From Thermomonospora catenispora (GTDB taxonomy: Bacteria; Actinomycetota; Actinomycetes; Streptosporangiales; Streptosporangiaceae), in assembly GCF_006363815.1 (NCBI RefSeq), contig NZ_RRYT01000001.1, positions 147,531 through 211,530 on the forward strand: a stretch of DNA of 64,000 nt. Direction: 5' to 3'. Both the position numbers and the translations under genes were made by a program. Shown in pieces: positions 57,792 to 64,000 of the stretch; positions within the stretch are counted from its first letter, which is position 1; each line of letters opens with the position of its first letter. The notes below the pieces were generated by a model. It did no database searches. It was not told the DNA's origin and was given only the letters and a program-made list of their open reading frames with translations.

Positions 57792-58364
57792 ATGCCGAAT
57801 TATGACTTCGAGCTGATCCTCAGCCGCCCGCTCCTCGAGGCCGAGCTGGACCTGCTCTTCCAGCGCACCTTCGGGCACGTCACCGTGTCCTTCGTGCCCG
57901 AACTGCGCGGCGAACAGCGCCCCGGCCACGCCCGCTGCCGCTGGCAGGCGGCCTCGCTGTCGGCCGCCATCATGGAGGTCATCGCGCAGCTTGAGGCACT
58001 GGAGACGGCCGAGGACACGCCCCCGCTGCGGGTGATGTCGGTGGAGGCCGATCCCCTGCTGTCGATGCGCGACATCGCCGAGCGGGTGGGCCGCAGCCTG
58101 GAGTCGGTCCGGCTGTCCATCCGCGGCGCCCGCGGCCCCGGCAACTTCCCGGCGGCCGAGACGATCAGCGCCGGGCACCGGCTGTGGCGCTGGTCCCGGG
58201 TCGCCGAGTGGTACGGCGTGCACGACCCGCAGCTGCGCGAGGCCGGGCCCACCTCCCAGGCCATCAACGGCTGGCTGGCGCTGCGCGACGTGGTGCCCCA
58301 GGTGGCGCCCGCCCCTGAGGAGGTCACCTCCGCCCTCTCGGCGGTACTGTCGCACGTGGCCTGA
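57792..58364 (+). CDS. Helix-turn-helix DNA-binding protein, uncharacterised
   Basis: 190 residues from the ATG at 57792, with GAGGAGG 7 nt upstream. The N-terminal half is an alpha/beta region (YDFELILSRPLLEAELDLLF ... VSFVPEL) without a family I can name. A helix-turn-helix lies at about 91-112 (SMRDIAERVGRSLESVRLSI), followed by RGARGPGNFPAAETIS and LWRWSRVAEWYG, which resembles the wing and downstream part of excisionase/AlpA-like or XRE-like small regulators. Divergent from infA. The phosphoesterase gene follows by 113 nt on the same strand. Confidence 0.7.
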   Translation: MPNYDFELILSRPLLEAELDLLFQRTFGHVTVSFVPELRGEQRPGHARCRWQAASLSAAIMEVIAQLEALETAEDTPPLRVMSVEADPLLSMRDIAERVGRSLESVRLSIRGARGPGNFPAAETISAGHRLWRWSRVAEWYGVHDPQLREAGPTSQAINGWLALRDVVPQVAPAPEEVTSALSAVLSHVA

Positions 58365-58477
58365 TCCGTCGCGATCCGCCGGAGCCCGACCGGTTTCGGC
58401 GCATGCGTCGGACCACGGCGGCTCGCGCCCCGCCGGTCGTCGGCGGCGGGCGCCGCATCCGGCTGGGGAGAGGATCA

Positions 58478-59293
58478 ATGCCGATCATCGTGCAGTTCAG
58501 CGACATCCACATCGCCGCCGGGGCGGACGGCGAGGTCGACGACCGCAGCGGACCGGTGCGCGCCCTGCGCAACGCCGTCTCCAGCGTGCTGGCCCTGCCG
58601 GAGCGGCCGGACTGCCTGGTGCTCACCGGCGACCTGGTCGACCGGGGACTGCCCGCCGAGTACGCCCGGCTGACCGCCCTGCTGTCGCCGCTGCCCATCC
58701 CGGTGTACCCGCTGCCCGGCAAACACGACGACCGGGCCCTGCTGCGCGCCGCCTTCGCAGACCGGGCGCCGCTGGAGTCGCCGGACGGCGACCCCCAGGC
58801 GCCGGTGCGGTACGCGGTCGAGATCGCCGGGACGCGTCTGGTGTGCTGCGACACGACCGTGCCGGGCCGTCCCCACGGCGAGCTGGGCCCCGAGCTGCTG
58901 GACTGGCTGGAGGCCACGCTGGCCGCCGCCCCCCGCACGCCGACCGTGCTGGCCGTCCACCATCCCCCGTTCCCCATCGGGGTGCGCTTCCTGGACGAGC
59001 TGGCGCTGCGCGACGCCGCCGAGCTCGGCGCCCTGCTCGCCCGGCATCCGCAGGTGGAACGGGTCATCAGCGGACACGTGCACCGGGCCGCGGTCGGCGC
59101 GGTCGGCGGGGTCACCGCCGTCACCTGCCCCAGCACCTACCGGCAGATCTATCTGGACACCACCTCGCCCGGCCAGGCCGCGGTGACCGGAGAGCCCGCC
59201 GGATTCGCCGTGCACATCGTGGGCACGGGCCGGCCGGCGGTCACGCACTTCGTCCCCACCGGCGTCTACCGGCCGCTGATGCACGTGGACTGA
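58478..59293 (+). CDS. CpdA-like metallophosphoesterase with altered metal motif
   Basis: Calcineurin-like phosphoesterase of 271 residues, closest to class III cyclic-nucleotide phosphodiesterases such as E. coli CpdA and M. tuberculosis Rv0805. Metal motifs in order: FSDIHI (Asp9, His11), LTGDLVDRG (Asp52), PGKHDDR at 80-86, LAVHHPPFP and SGHVHR. The third motif is normally GNHD/E; here Lys82 (AAA codon) replaces the metal-bridging Asn. Either activity is impaired or metal binding is modified. ATG with GGGGAGAGG upstream. It converges with the DUF1707 gene, 7 nt away. Confidence 0.88.
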   Translation: MPIIVQFSDIHIAAGADGEVDDRSGPVRALRNAVSSVLALPERPDCLVLTGDLVDRGLPAEYARLTALLSPLPIPVYPLPGKHDDRALLRAAFADRAPLESPDGDPQAPVRYAVEIAGTRLVCCDTTVPGRPHGELGPELLDWLEATLAAAPRTPTVLAVHHPPFPIGVRFLDELALRDAAELGALLARHPQVERVISGHVHRAAVGAVGGVTAVTCPSTYRQIYLDTTSPGQAAVTGEPAGFAVHIVGTGRPAVTHFVPTGVYRPLMHVD

Positions 59294-59300
59294 GGGCTCC

Positions 59301-59732
59301 TCAGCCCCGGCGGCCGCCGCGGAAGAGCGCATGGAGCAGCAACGGGACGAGCATCCAGATCCACCACGGGTAGACCATTCCGGCGGTCACCGACACCGCC
59401 AGCCAGATCACGAAGTTGATCGCGCTGACGGTCGCCCAGACCGCCAACACCCCCCGCTCCCCCGCCTTGGCGAGCGCGCCGTCGCCCTGCCGGGCGGGCT
59501 CGGCGGACCCCGTGCGCGGCGACGGGAGCGGCCGCTGGTACAGGTCCTCCTCCGGCAGGTCCGCGGTGACCGCCTCCAGCTCGCCGTAGGTCTTGGCGTC
59601 GTAGACGGCCTGCAGCCGCTCCTGGAGCTCCTCCACCGTGATGCGGCCCACCGCGCAGTGCTCGCGCAGCGCCTCGGCCACCCGGTCGCGATCGGCGTCC
59701 GAGGCCCGCATGCGCGGATCGGGAGAGTTCAC
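59301..59732 (-). CDS. DUF1707 / two-helix membrane protein
   Basis: 143 residues. The N-terminal DUF1707 domain (MRASDADRDRVAEALREHCA, then RITVEELQERLQAVYDAKTY and LEAVTADLP) is an actinobacterial domain with a conserved Arg-Asp motif; two C-terminal membrane helices follow (VLAVWATVSAINFVIWLAVS and YPWWIWMLVPLLLHALF). Function unknown. It begins 19 nt after the map stop and may be the last gene of the secY-adk-map unit. Confidence 0.88.
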   Translation of the reverse strand: MNSPDPRMRASDADRDRVAEALREHCAVGRITVEELQERLQAVYDAKTYGELEAVTADLPEEDLYQRPLPSPRTGSAEPARQGDGALAKAGERGVLAVWATVSAINFVIWLAVSVTAGMVYPWWIWMLVPLLLHALFRGGRRG

Positions 59733-59751
59733 GACGCCACCTTCCTCGGTA

Positions 59752-60579
59752 TCAGCGGGACGCGCCGAGCCTGGCGAACCCCCCGCGCCCCTCGTCCAGG
59801 GCGGTGAGGACCCGTGGACCGTCCTCGGTGACCGCGAAGGTGTGCTCGAAGTGCGCCGAGTGGCGGCCGTCGACGGTGACCACCGTCCAGCCGTCCTCCA
59901 GCTCGCGGGTCGCCTTGGTGCCCAGGTTGACCATCGGCTCGACGGCGAAGCACATGCCCGGCTCCAGCACCGGACCGTGCCCTGGGCGGCCGTGGTTGGG
60001 GATCAGCGGGTCCATGTGCATCTGGGTGCCGATGCCGTGCCCGCCGTATCCCTCGACGATGCCGTAGCGGCCCTGAGAGCGGATGTAGGACTCGATGGCG
60101 TGCGAGATGTCGCTCAGCCGCGCCCCGGCCACACCGGCCGCCAGGCCGTGCCACAGCGCCGTCTCGGTGACCTCCAGCAGCCGGCGCCGCTCGGCGTCGA
60201 TCTCGCCGACCGGGACGGTGATCGCCGCGTCGCCGTGCCAGCCCGCCACGATCGCCCCGCAGTCGATGGAGATCACATCCCCCTCCCGCAGCACCTTGTG
60301 CGGGCTGGGGATGCCGTGCACGATCTCCTCGTTCACCGAGGTGCAGATCGTCGCGGGGAACCCGTGGTAGCCCTTGAAGGAGGGCACCCCGCCGTTGGAG
60401 CGAATGTGGTCCTCGGCGATGGCGTCCAGGTCCGCCGTGGTGATGCCGGGCTTGACGGCCTCCCGCAGCACCTGGAGGGTCCGGCCGACCAACAGGCCGG
60501 CCGCCCGCATCAGCTCGATCTGCTCGGCGGTCTTGATCTGGATGGCCGGACCGCGCCGGCGCCTACCCCACACGTGCAT
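59752..60579 (-). CDS. map: Methionine aminopeptidase, type I
   Basis: Removes N-terminal Met from nascent proteins. 275 residues from the ATG at 60579: pita-bread fold with HGIPSPHKVLREGDVISIDC (metal Asp), GWHGDAAITVPVG, the His in GYGGHGIGTQMHMDP, AVEPMVNLGT and the last Glu in SAHFEHTFAVTEDGP. AGGGG lies only 1 nt before this ATG but 7 nt before the in-frame GTG at 60573, which may be the real start. The frame is also open further upstream. It follows adk by 65 nt. Confidence 0.98.
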   Translation of the reverse strand: MHVWGRRRRGPAIQIKTAEQIELMRAAGLLVGRTLQVLREAVKPGITTADLDAIAEDHIRSNGGVPSFKGYHGFPATICTSVNEEIVHGIPSPHKVLREGDVISIDCGAIVAGWHGDAAITVPVGEIDAERRRLLEVTETALWHGLAAGVAGARLSDISHAIESYIRSQGRYGIVEGYGGHGIGTQMHMDPLIPNHGRPGHGPVLEPGMCFAVEPMVNLGTKATRELEDGWTVVTVDGRHSAHFEHTFAVTEDGPRVLTALDEGRGGFARLGASR

Positions 60580-60644
60580 TCCCCTCTCATCGCCCCATGC
60601 GGGCACGAGCATGCTTCGGCGGACGGCACCGGGCGCGGGAACGG

Positions 60645-61298
60645 TCACCCACGGAACCGGCGGATCGCCTCCAGGGCCCGCTCGGTGACCACCTCGACCG
60701 GGCCGGTCGCGTCGATGCCGACCAAGATGCCCTCATCGGCGTAGAACGACACCAGCGGGGCGGTCTGTTCCTCGTAGACCTCCAGCCGGTGCCGGACCAC
60801 GTCCTCCCGGTCGTCATCGCGCTGGAACAGAGGACCTCCGCAGTCGTCGCAGATGTCGTCCTGCTTGTCGTCCCAGTCGACGTGCCAGATCTTGCCGCAC
60901 TGGCCGCAGGTGCGACGGCCCGACAGCCGGCGGACGACCTCGTCCTCGTCCACCACGAGCTCCAGCACCAGGTCCAGCTTGGCGTTCCACTCGGAGTCGA
61001 GCATCTTCTTCAGCGTCTGGGCCTGCGGGACGTTCCGGGGGAAGCCGTCCAGCAGGAACCCGTGCCGTGCATCGTCCTCCGAGAGACGATCACGCACCAT
61101 CGCGATGGTGATCTCGTCCGGCACCAGGTCGCCGCGGTCCATGTACTGCTTGGCCAGTCGGCCGAGCTCAGTGCCTCCGCTGACGTTGGCACGGAAGATG
61201 TCACCTGTCGAGATCTTCGGGACGGACAGGTGCGACGCGATGAACTGGGCCTGCGTCCCCTTGCCCGCTCCAGGGGGGCCCACCAGAACGATACGCAC
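60645..61298 (-). CDS. adk: Adenylate kinase, zinc-type lid
   Basis: ATP + AMP = 2 ADP. The 217-residue protein begins [20 protein letters not shown] (P-loop) and has [10 protein letters not shown] and the lid [20 protein letters not shown] with a second CDDCGG pair, a four-cysteine zinc site. Most M. tuberculosis-type Adk proteins (181 residues) lack this lid, so this is the long form found in other actinomycetes. GTG start shares one base with the secY stop. Confidence 0.99.
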   Translation of the reverse strand: MRIVLVGPPGAGKGTQAQFIASHLSVPKISTGDIFRANVSGGTELGRLAKQYMDRGDLVPDEITIAMVRDRLSEDDARHGFLLDGFPRNVPQAQTLKKMLDSEWNAKLDLVLELVVDEDEVVRRLSGRRTCGQCGKIWHVDWDDKQDDICDDCGGPLFQRDDDREDVVRHRLEVYEEQTAPLVSFYADEGILVGIDATGPVEVVTERALEAIRRFRG

Positions 61299-62593
61299 TA
61301 CCGGAGGAAGCCCTCGTAGTTGCGCTGCTGCAGCTGGCTTTCGATCTGCTTCACGGTATCCAGTCCCACGCCGACGACGATGAGGATGCTCGTCCCGCCG
61401 AACGGGAAGTCGTCGGTCGCCTGGATGAGGGCGAACGCGACCATCGGGATCAGCGCGACGAGCCCCAGGTACAGTGCACCGGGTGTGGTGATCCGGGTCA
61501 GCACATAGTCGAGGTACTCGGCCGTGGGCCGACCCGGACGAATGCCTGGGATGAACCCACCATACTTCTTCATGTTGTCGGCGACTTCAGTGGGGTTGAA
61601 CGTGATCGCCACGTAGAAGTACGTGAAGAAGATGATGAAGCCGAAGAAGGCGGCCATGTGCCAGGGGTTGTCCTGCTGCAGGTAGGGCTGGATCTTGATC
61701 ATCCACTTGTTCTCCGGCCACAGCTGGGTGGCCAGGACGGGCAGGTACAGCAGGGATGAGGCGAAGATCACGGGGATGATGCCGGCCTGGTTGACCTTCA
61801 GCGGGATGTAGGTCGAGGTGCCGCCGTACATCCGCCGGCCGATCATCCGCTTGGCGTACTGCACGGGGATGCGGCGCTGGGCCTGCTCGACGAACACCAC
61901 GCCCGCCATGATGGCCAGGCCGACCAGCAGCACCACACCGAAGATGAACGCCCCCTTGGCCTTGTAGATGGCCCAGAACTGGGCCGGGAAGACCGCCACC
62001 ACCTGGGTGAAGATCAGGATCGACATGCCGTTGCCGATGCCGCGGTCGGTGATCAGCTCGCCCAGCCACATGATCACCGAGGTGCCGGCGGTCATCACGA
62101 TCACCATGGTGATGACCGTGAACAGGTCGGTCCGGTACAGCACGTCCCCGGCGTTGGGGAACAGCCGTCCCGTGGCCGCCATCGCCACGATGCCCGTGGC
62201 TTGCAGGATCGCCAGCCCGATGGTCAGGTAGCGCGTGTACTGTGTGATCTTGTTCGTGCCGGCCTGGCCCTCCTTCTTGAGGGCCTCCAGCCGGGGGATC
62301 ACCACGGTGAGCAGCTGGAGGATGATGCTCGCCGTGATGTACGGCATGATCCCCAGCGCGAACACCGAAAGCTTCAACAGCGCGCCACCGCTGAACAAGT
62401 CCACCAGGCCATAGAGCTGACCGGTGTCGCCGCTCTCCCGGGCGCCCTGGACCGCCTCCCGGATCGCCTCGGTGTTGACCCCCGGGGTCGGAAGCTGTGA
62501 ACCGATCCGGAAGATCACGATGATGAACAGCGTGAACAGCAGTTTCTTGCGCAGGTCGGGGGTACGGAACGCCCGAGTGATCGCCGTTAGCAC
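61298..62593 (-). CDS. secY: Preprotein translocase subunit SecY
   Basis: Central channel of the Sec translocon, 431 residues with ten membrane helices. Signatures: [20 protein letters not shown] in helix 1, plug region [60 protein letters not shown] in the cytoplasmic loop and [20 protein letters not shown]. Separated from rplO by 217 nt containing a large hairpin, so it may start its own transcript with adk and map. Confidence 0.99.
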   Translation of the reverse strand: MLTAITRAFRTPDLRKKLLFTLFIIVIFRIGSQLPTPGVNTEAIREAVQGARESGDTGQLYGLVDLFSGGALLKLSVFALGIMPYITASIILQLLTVVIPRLEALKKEGQAGTNKITQYTRYLTIGLAILQATGIVAMAATGRLFPNAGDVLYRTDLFTVITMVIVMTAGTSVIMWLGELITDRGIGNGMSILIFTQVVAVFPAQFWAIYKAKGAFIFGVVLLVGLAIMAGVVFVEQAQRRIPVQYAKRMIGRRMYGGTSTYIPLKVNQAGIIPVIFASSLLYLPVLATQLWPENKWMIKIQPYLQQDNPWHMAAFFGFIIFFTYFYVAITFNPTEVADNMKKYGGFIPGIRPGRPTAEYLDYVLTRITTPGALYLGLVALIPMVAFALIQATDDFPFGGTSILIVVGVGLDTVKQIESQLQQRNYEGFLR

Positions 62594-62728
62594 CAGTCCT
62601 CCTGCGCGAATCGGTGTCGATGGCCGCGGTGCGGGCCGGTTCCTGCAGTGCTGGCCGTGCCTCCTCCCGTCACCGCGGTGCGGTACAGGATTCTGACACC
62701 AGCCGGTCGAACAATAACAGCAGACGCG

Positions 62729-62794
62729 ACCGGGGCTCGCCTTCCGTCCGGCAGGGACCGCAAAGTCTGTGCCGAACGGAATCCGAGCCCCGGT
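62729..62794 (-). terminator. 66-nt long hairpin between rplO and secY
   Basis: Outer stem of 11 bp (ACCGGGGCTCG, 62729-62739, with CGAGCCCCGGT, 62784-62794), a 2x2 internal loop, then TTCCGT/ACGGAA (6 bp), a one-base mismatch and CGGCA/TGCCG (5 bp). It begins 16 nt past the rplO stop. On the minus strand it is followed by a T-rich stretch (TGTTATTGTTC). Best read as a terminator or attenuator ahead of secY. Confidence 0.75.
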
Positions 62795-62810
62795 GTCGCC
62801 GTGATCATGC

Positions 62811-63272
62811 CTACAGCACGTCGGCCGAGCCGCCGGCCGCGGCGATCTTCTCCTTGGCGGAGGCGGAGAAGGCGTGCGCCTTCACCTGGACCGCCACGGA
62901 GATCTCACCGTTGCCGAGGACCTTGACCGGCCGGCCCTTGCGGACCGCGCCCTTGGCCGCCAGGTCCTCGGGGGTGACCTCGCCGCCCTGCGGGTACAGC
63001 TCGGCCAGCTTGTCCAGGTTCACCACCTGGTACTCGACCCGGAACGGGTTCTTGAAGCCCTTGAGCTTGGGCACCCGCCGGATCAGCGGCATCTGGCCGC
63101 CCTCGAAGCCGACCGGCACGGTGTCACGGGCCTTGGTGCCCTTGGTGCCCCGGCCGGCGGTCTTGCCCTTGGACGCCTCGCCCCGGCCCTTGCGGATCTT
63201 CCGCTTGTTGGCGCCGGGAGCGGGGCGCAGGTCGTGCACCTTGAGGGGGCCGCCCTCGGTGACGTCCGCCAT
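62811..63272 (-). CDS. rplO: 50S ribosomal protein uL15
   Basis: 153 residues: the glycine-rich N-terminus [60 protein letters not shown] and the C-terminal [20 protein letters not shown]. 2 nt after the rpmD stop; end of the rpsE-rpmD-rplO group before the hairpin. Confidence 0.99.
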   Translation of the reverse strand: MADVTEGGPLKVHDLRPAPGANKRKIRKGRGEASKGKTAGRGTKGTKARDTVPVGFEGGQMPLIRRVPKLKGFKNPFRVEYQVVNLDKLAELYPQGGEVTPEDLAAKGAVRKGRPVKVLGNGEISVAVQVKAHAFSASAKEKIAAAGGSADVL

Positions 63273-63274
63273 GA

Positions 63275-63457
63275 TCAGTCGACCTCCTCGACGGTGACCA
63301 GGTGCGCCACCGTCCGGATCATGCCGCGCACCTGCTGGGTGTCCTCGCGGACGACGCTGTCGCCGATCCGCTTCAGGCCCAGGGTACGCAGCGTGTCACG
63401 CTGGTTCTGCTTCTCGCTGATCCGCGACTTGACCTGGGTGATCTTCAACCGGCTCAT
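63275..63457 (-). CDS. rpmD: 50S ribosomal protein uL30
   Basis: 60 residues: [57 protein letters not shown]. Ferredoxin-like small ribosomal protein of the usual bacterial length. Its ATG overlaps the rpsE stop by 4 nt (ATGA). Confidence 0.99.
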   Translation of the reverse strand: MSRLKITQVKSRISEKQNQRDTLRTLGLKRIGDSVVREDTQQVRGMIRTVAHLVTVEEVD

Positions 63458-64000
63458 GAGGCGACCTCCACCCGGGGCTCGCTGCCGGCGGCCCAGGCCC
63501 GCAGCATCGGGGCCGGGACCACGTCCTCCAGCGGCAGACCCCGCTTGGCGGCGATCTCCTCCGGCCGGCTCAGCTGCTTGAGCGCCGCCACCGTGGCGTG
63601 CACGATGTTGATCGCGTTCGAGCTGCCCAGCGACTTGCTCAGCACGTCCTGGATGCCGGCGGCCTCCAGCACCGCACGCACCGGGCCGCCGGCGATGACA
63701 CCGGTACCGGGGCTGGCCGGACGCAGCAGCACCACGCCGGCCGCCTTCTCGCCCTGCACGGCGTGCGGAATGGTGCCCTGGATCCGCGGCACCTTGAAGA
63801 AGTGCTTCTTGGCCTCCTCGACGCCCTTGGCGATCGCCGCGGGCACCTCCTTGGCCTTGCCGTATCCGACGCCGACCGTGCCGTTGCCGTCACCGACGAC
63901 CACCAGGGCGGTGAAGCTGAAGCGCCGACCGCCCTTGACGACCTTCGCGACGCGGTTGATTGCTACGACGCGCTCGATGTACGACTGTCCCTTGTCGGCG
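63454..64000 (-). CDS. rpsE: 30S ribosomal protein uS5 (5' end outside window)
   Basis: The frame runs in from the right edge: [20 protein letters not shown] then [20 protein letters not shown] (the S5 double-stranded-RNA-binding-like domain), [20 protein letters not shown] and the C-terminal [17 protein letters not shown]. About 182 residues are visible; the N-terminal part, including the true start, lies beyond position 64000. The Met/Val codon at 63903 is internal and not the start. Confidence 0.98.
   Translation of the reverse strand, partial: ADKGQSYIERVVAINRVAKVVKGGRRFSFTALVVVGDGNGTVGVGYGKAKEVPAAIAKGVEEAKKHFFKVPRIQGTIPHAVQGEKAAGVVLLRPASPGTGVIAGGPVRAVLEAAGIQDVLSKSLGSSNAINIVHATVAALKQLSRPEEIAAKRGLPLEDVVPAPMLRAWAAGSEPRVEVAS

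Overview
The window looks like a core-chromosome segment of a high-GC Gram-positive actinomycete, most likely of the Streptosporangiales (Thermomonospora or Actinomadura type). Pointers are the very high G+C with long spurious open frames opposite real genes, frequent GTG starts, an XRE/DUF5753 regulator with DUF397 partners, a GroEL1 with a histidine-rich tail, and gene order that parallels the Mycobacterium tuberculosis region guaA ... choD-guaB3-guaB2-(DUF5319)-rsdA-sigD ... groEL1-groES ... tsaD-rimI-tsaB-tsaE-alr. The genus is inference. I saw no tRNA, rRNA, CRISPR array, insertion sequence, prophage or attachment site.

Layout. 1-2.2 kb: peroxide defence, with oxyR (cut by the left edge) divergent from ahpC-ahpD and two palindromes between them. 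2.3-7.5 kb (minus strand): guaA, a ChoD-type GMC oxidoreductase and a succinate-semialdehyde-type dehydrogenase. 7.6-10.4 kb: a PAP2 phosphatase facing a membrane-anchored NACHT ATPase, the one accessory-looking locus. 10.8-15.4 kb: glpD, guaB3, guaB. 15.7-20.4 kb: DUF5319 gene, rsdA-sigD, then groES-groEL under a CIRCE operator. 20.4-24.7 kb (plus strand): THUMP-like methyltransferase, a 520-residue hendecad coiled-coil protein and an APH-fold kinase. 24.7-33.0 kb (minus): tsaD-rimI-tsaB, a DUF3558-like membrane protein, tsaE, an alpha/beta hydrolase, alr, nnrD and acpS, which together cover the tRNA t6A modification, cell-wall D-alanine, NAD(P)HX repair and carrier-protein activation.

33.2-34.9 kb: WhiJ-like regulator with two DUF397 proteins. 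34.9-46.4 kb: glmS, coaA, a DUF4132 protein, a four-gene ABC-2 exporter operon (two ATPases, two permeases), a DUF1524 nuclease-like lipoprotein, a small pentad-repeat membrane protein and glmM. glmS and glmM supply glucosamine phosphate for peptidoglycan. 46.6-64 kb: ribosomal and transcription core. On the minus strand, from high to low coordinates, it runs rpsE (cut by the right edge), rpmD, rplO, secY, adk, map, DUF1707; then infA, rpmJ, rpsM, rpsK, rpsD, rpoA, rplQ, truA; then rplM, rpsI. It is interrupted by two islands of plus-strand genes: an HTH protein and a metallophosphoesterase between map and infA, and a CAP-domain protein with two tandem paralogous membrane-anchored proteins between truA and rplM.

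The most unusual points are the NACHT ATPase, the tandem two-cysteine surface paralogs, the hendecad coiled-coil protein, a phosphoesterase with Lys in place of a metal-binding Asn, a GuaB3 without the catalytic Cys, a ferredoxin-like cysteine motif in the ChoD-like oxidase, and a 66-nt hairpin just before secY.
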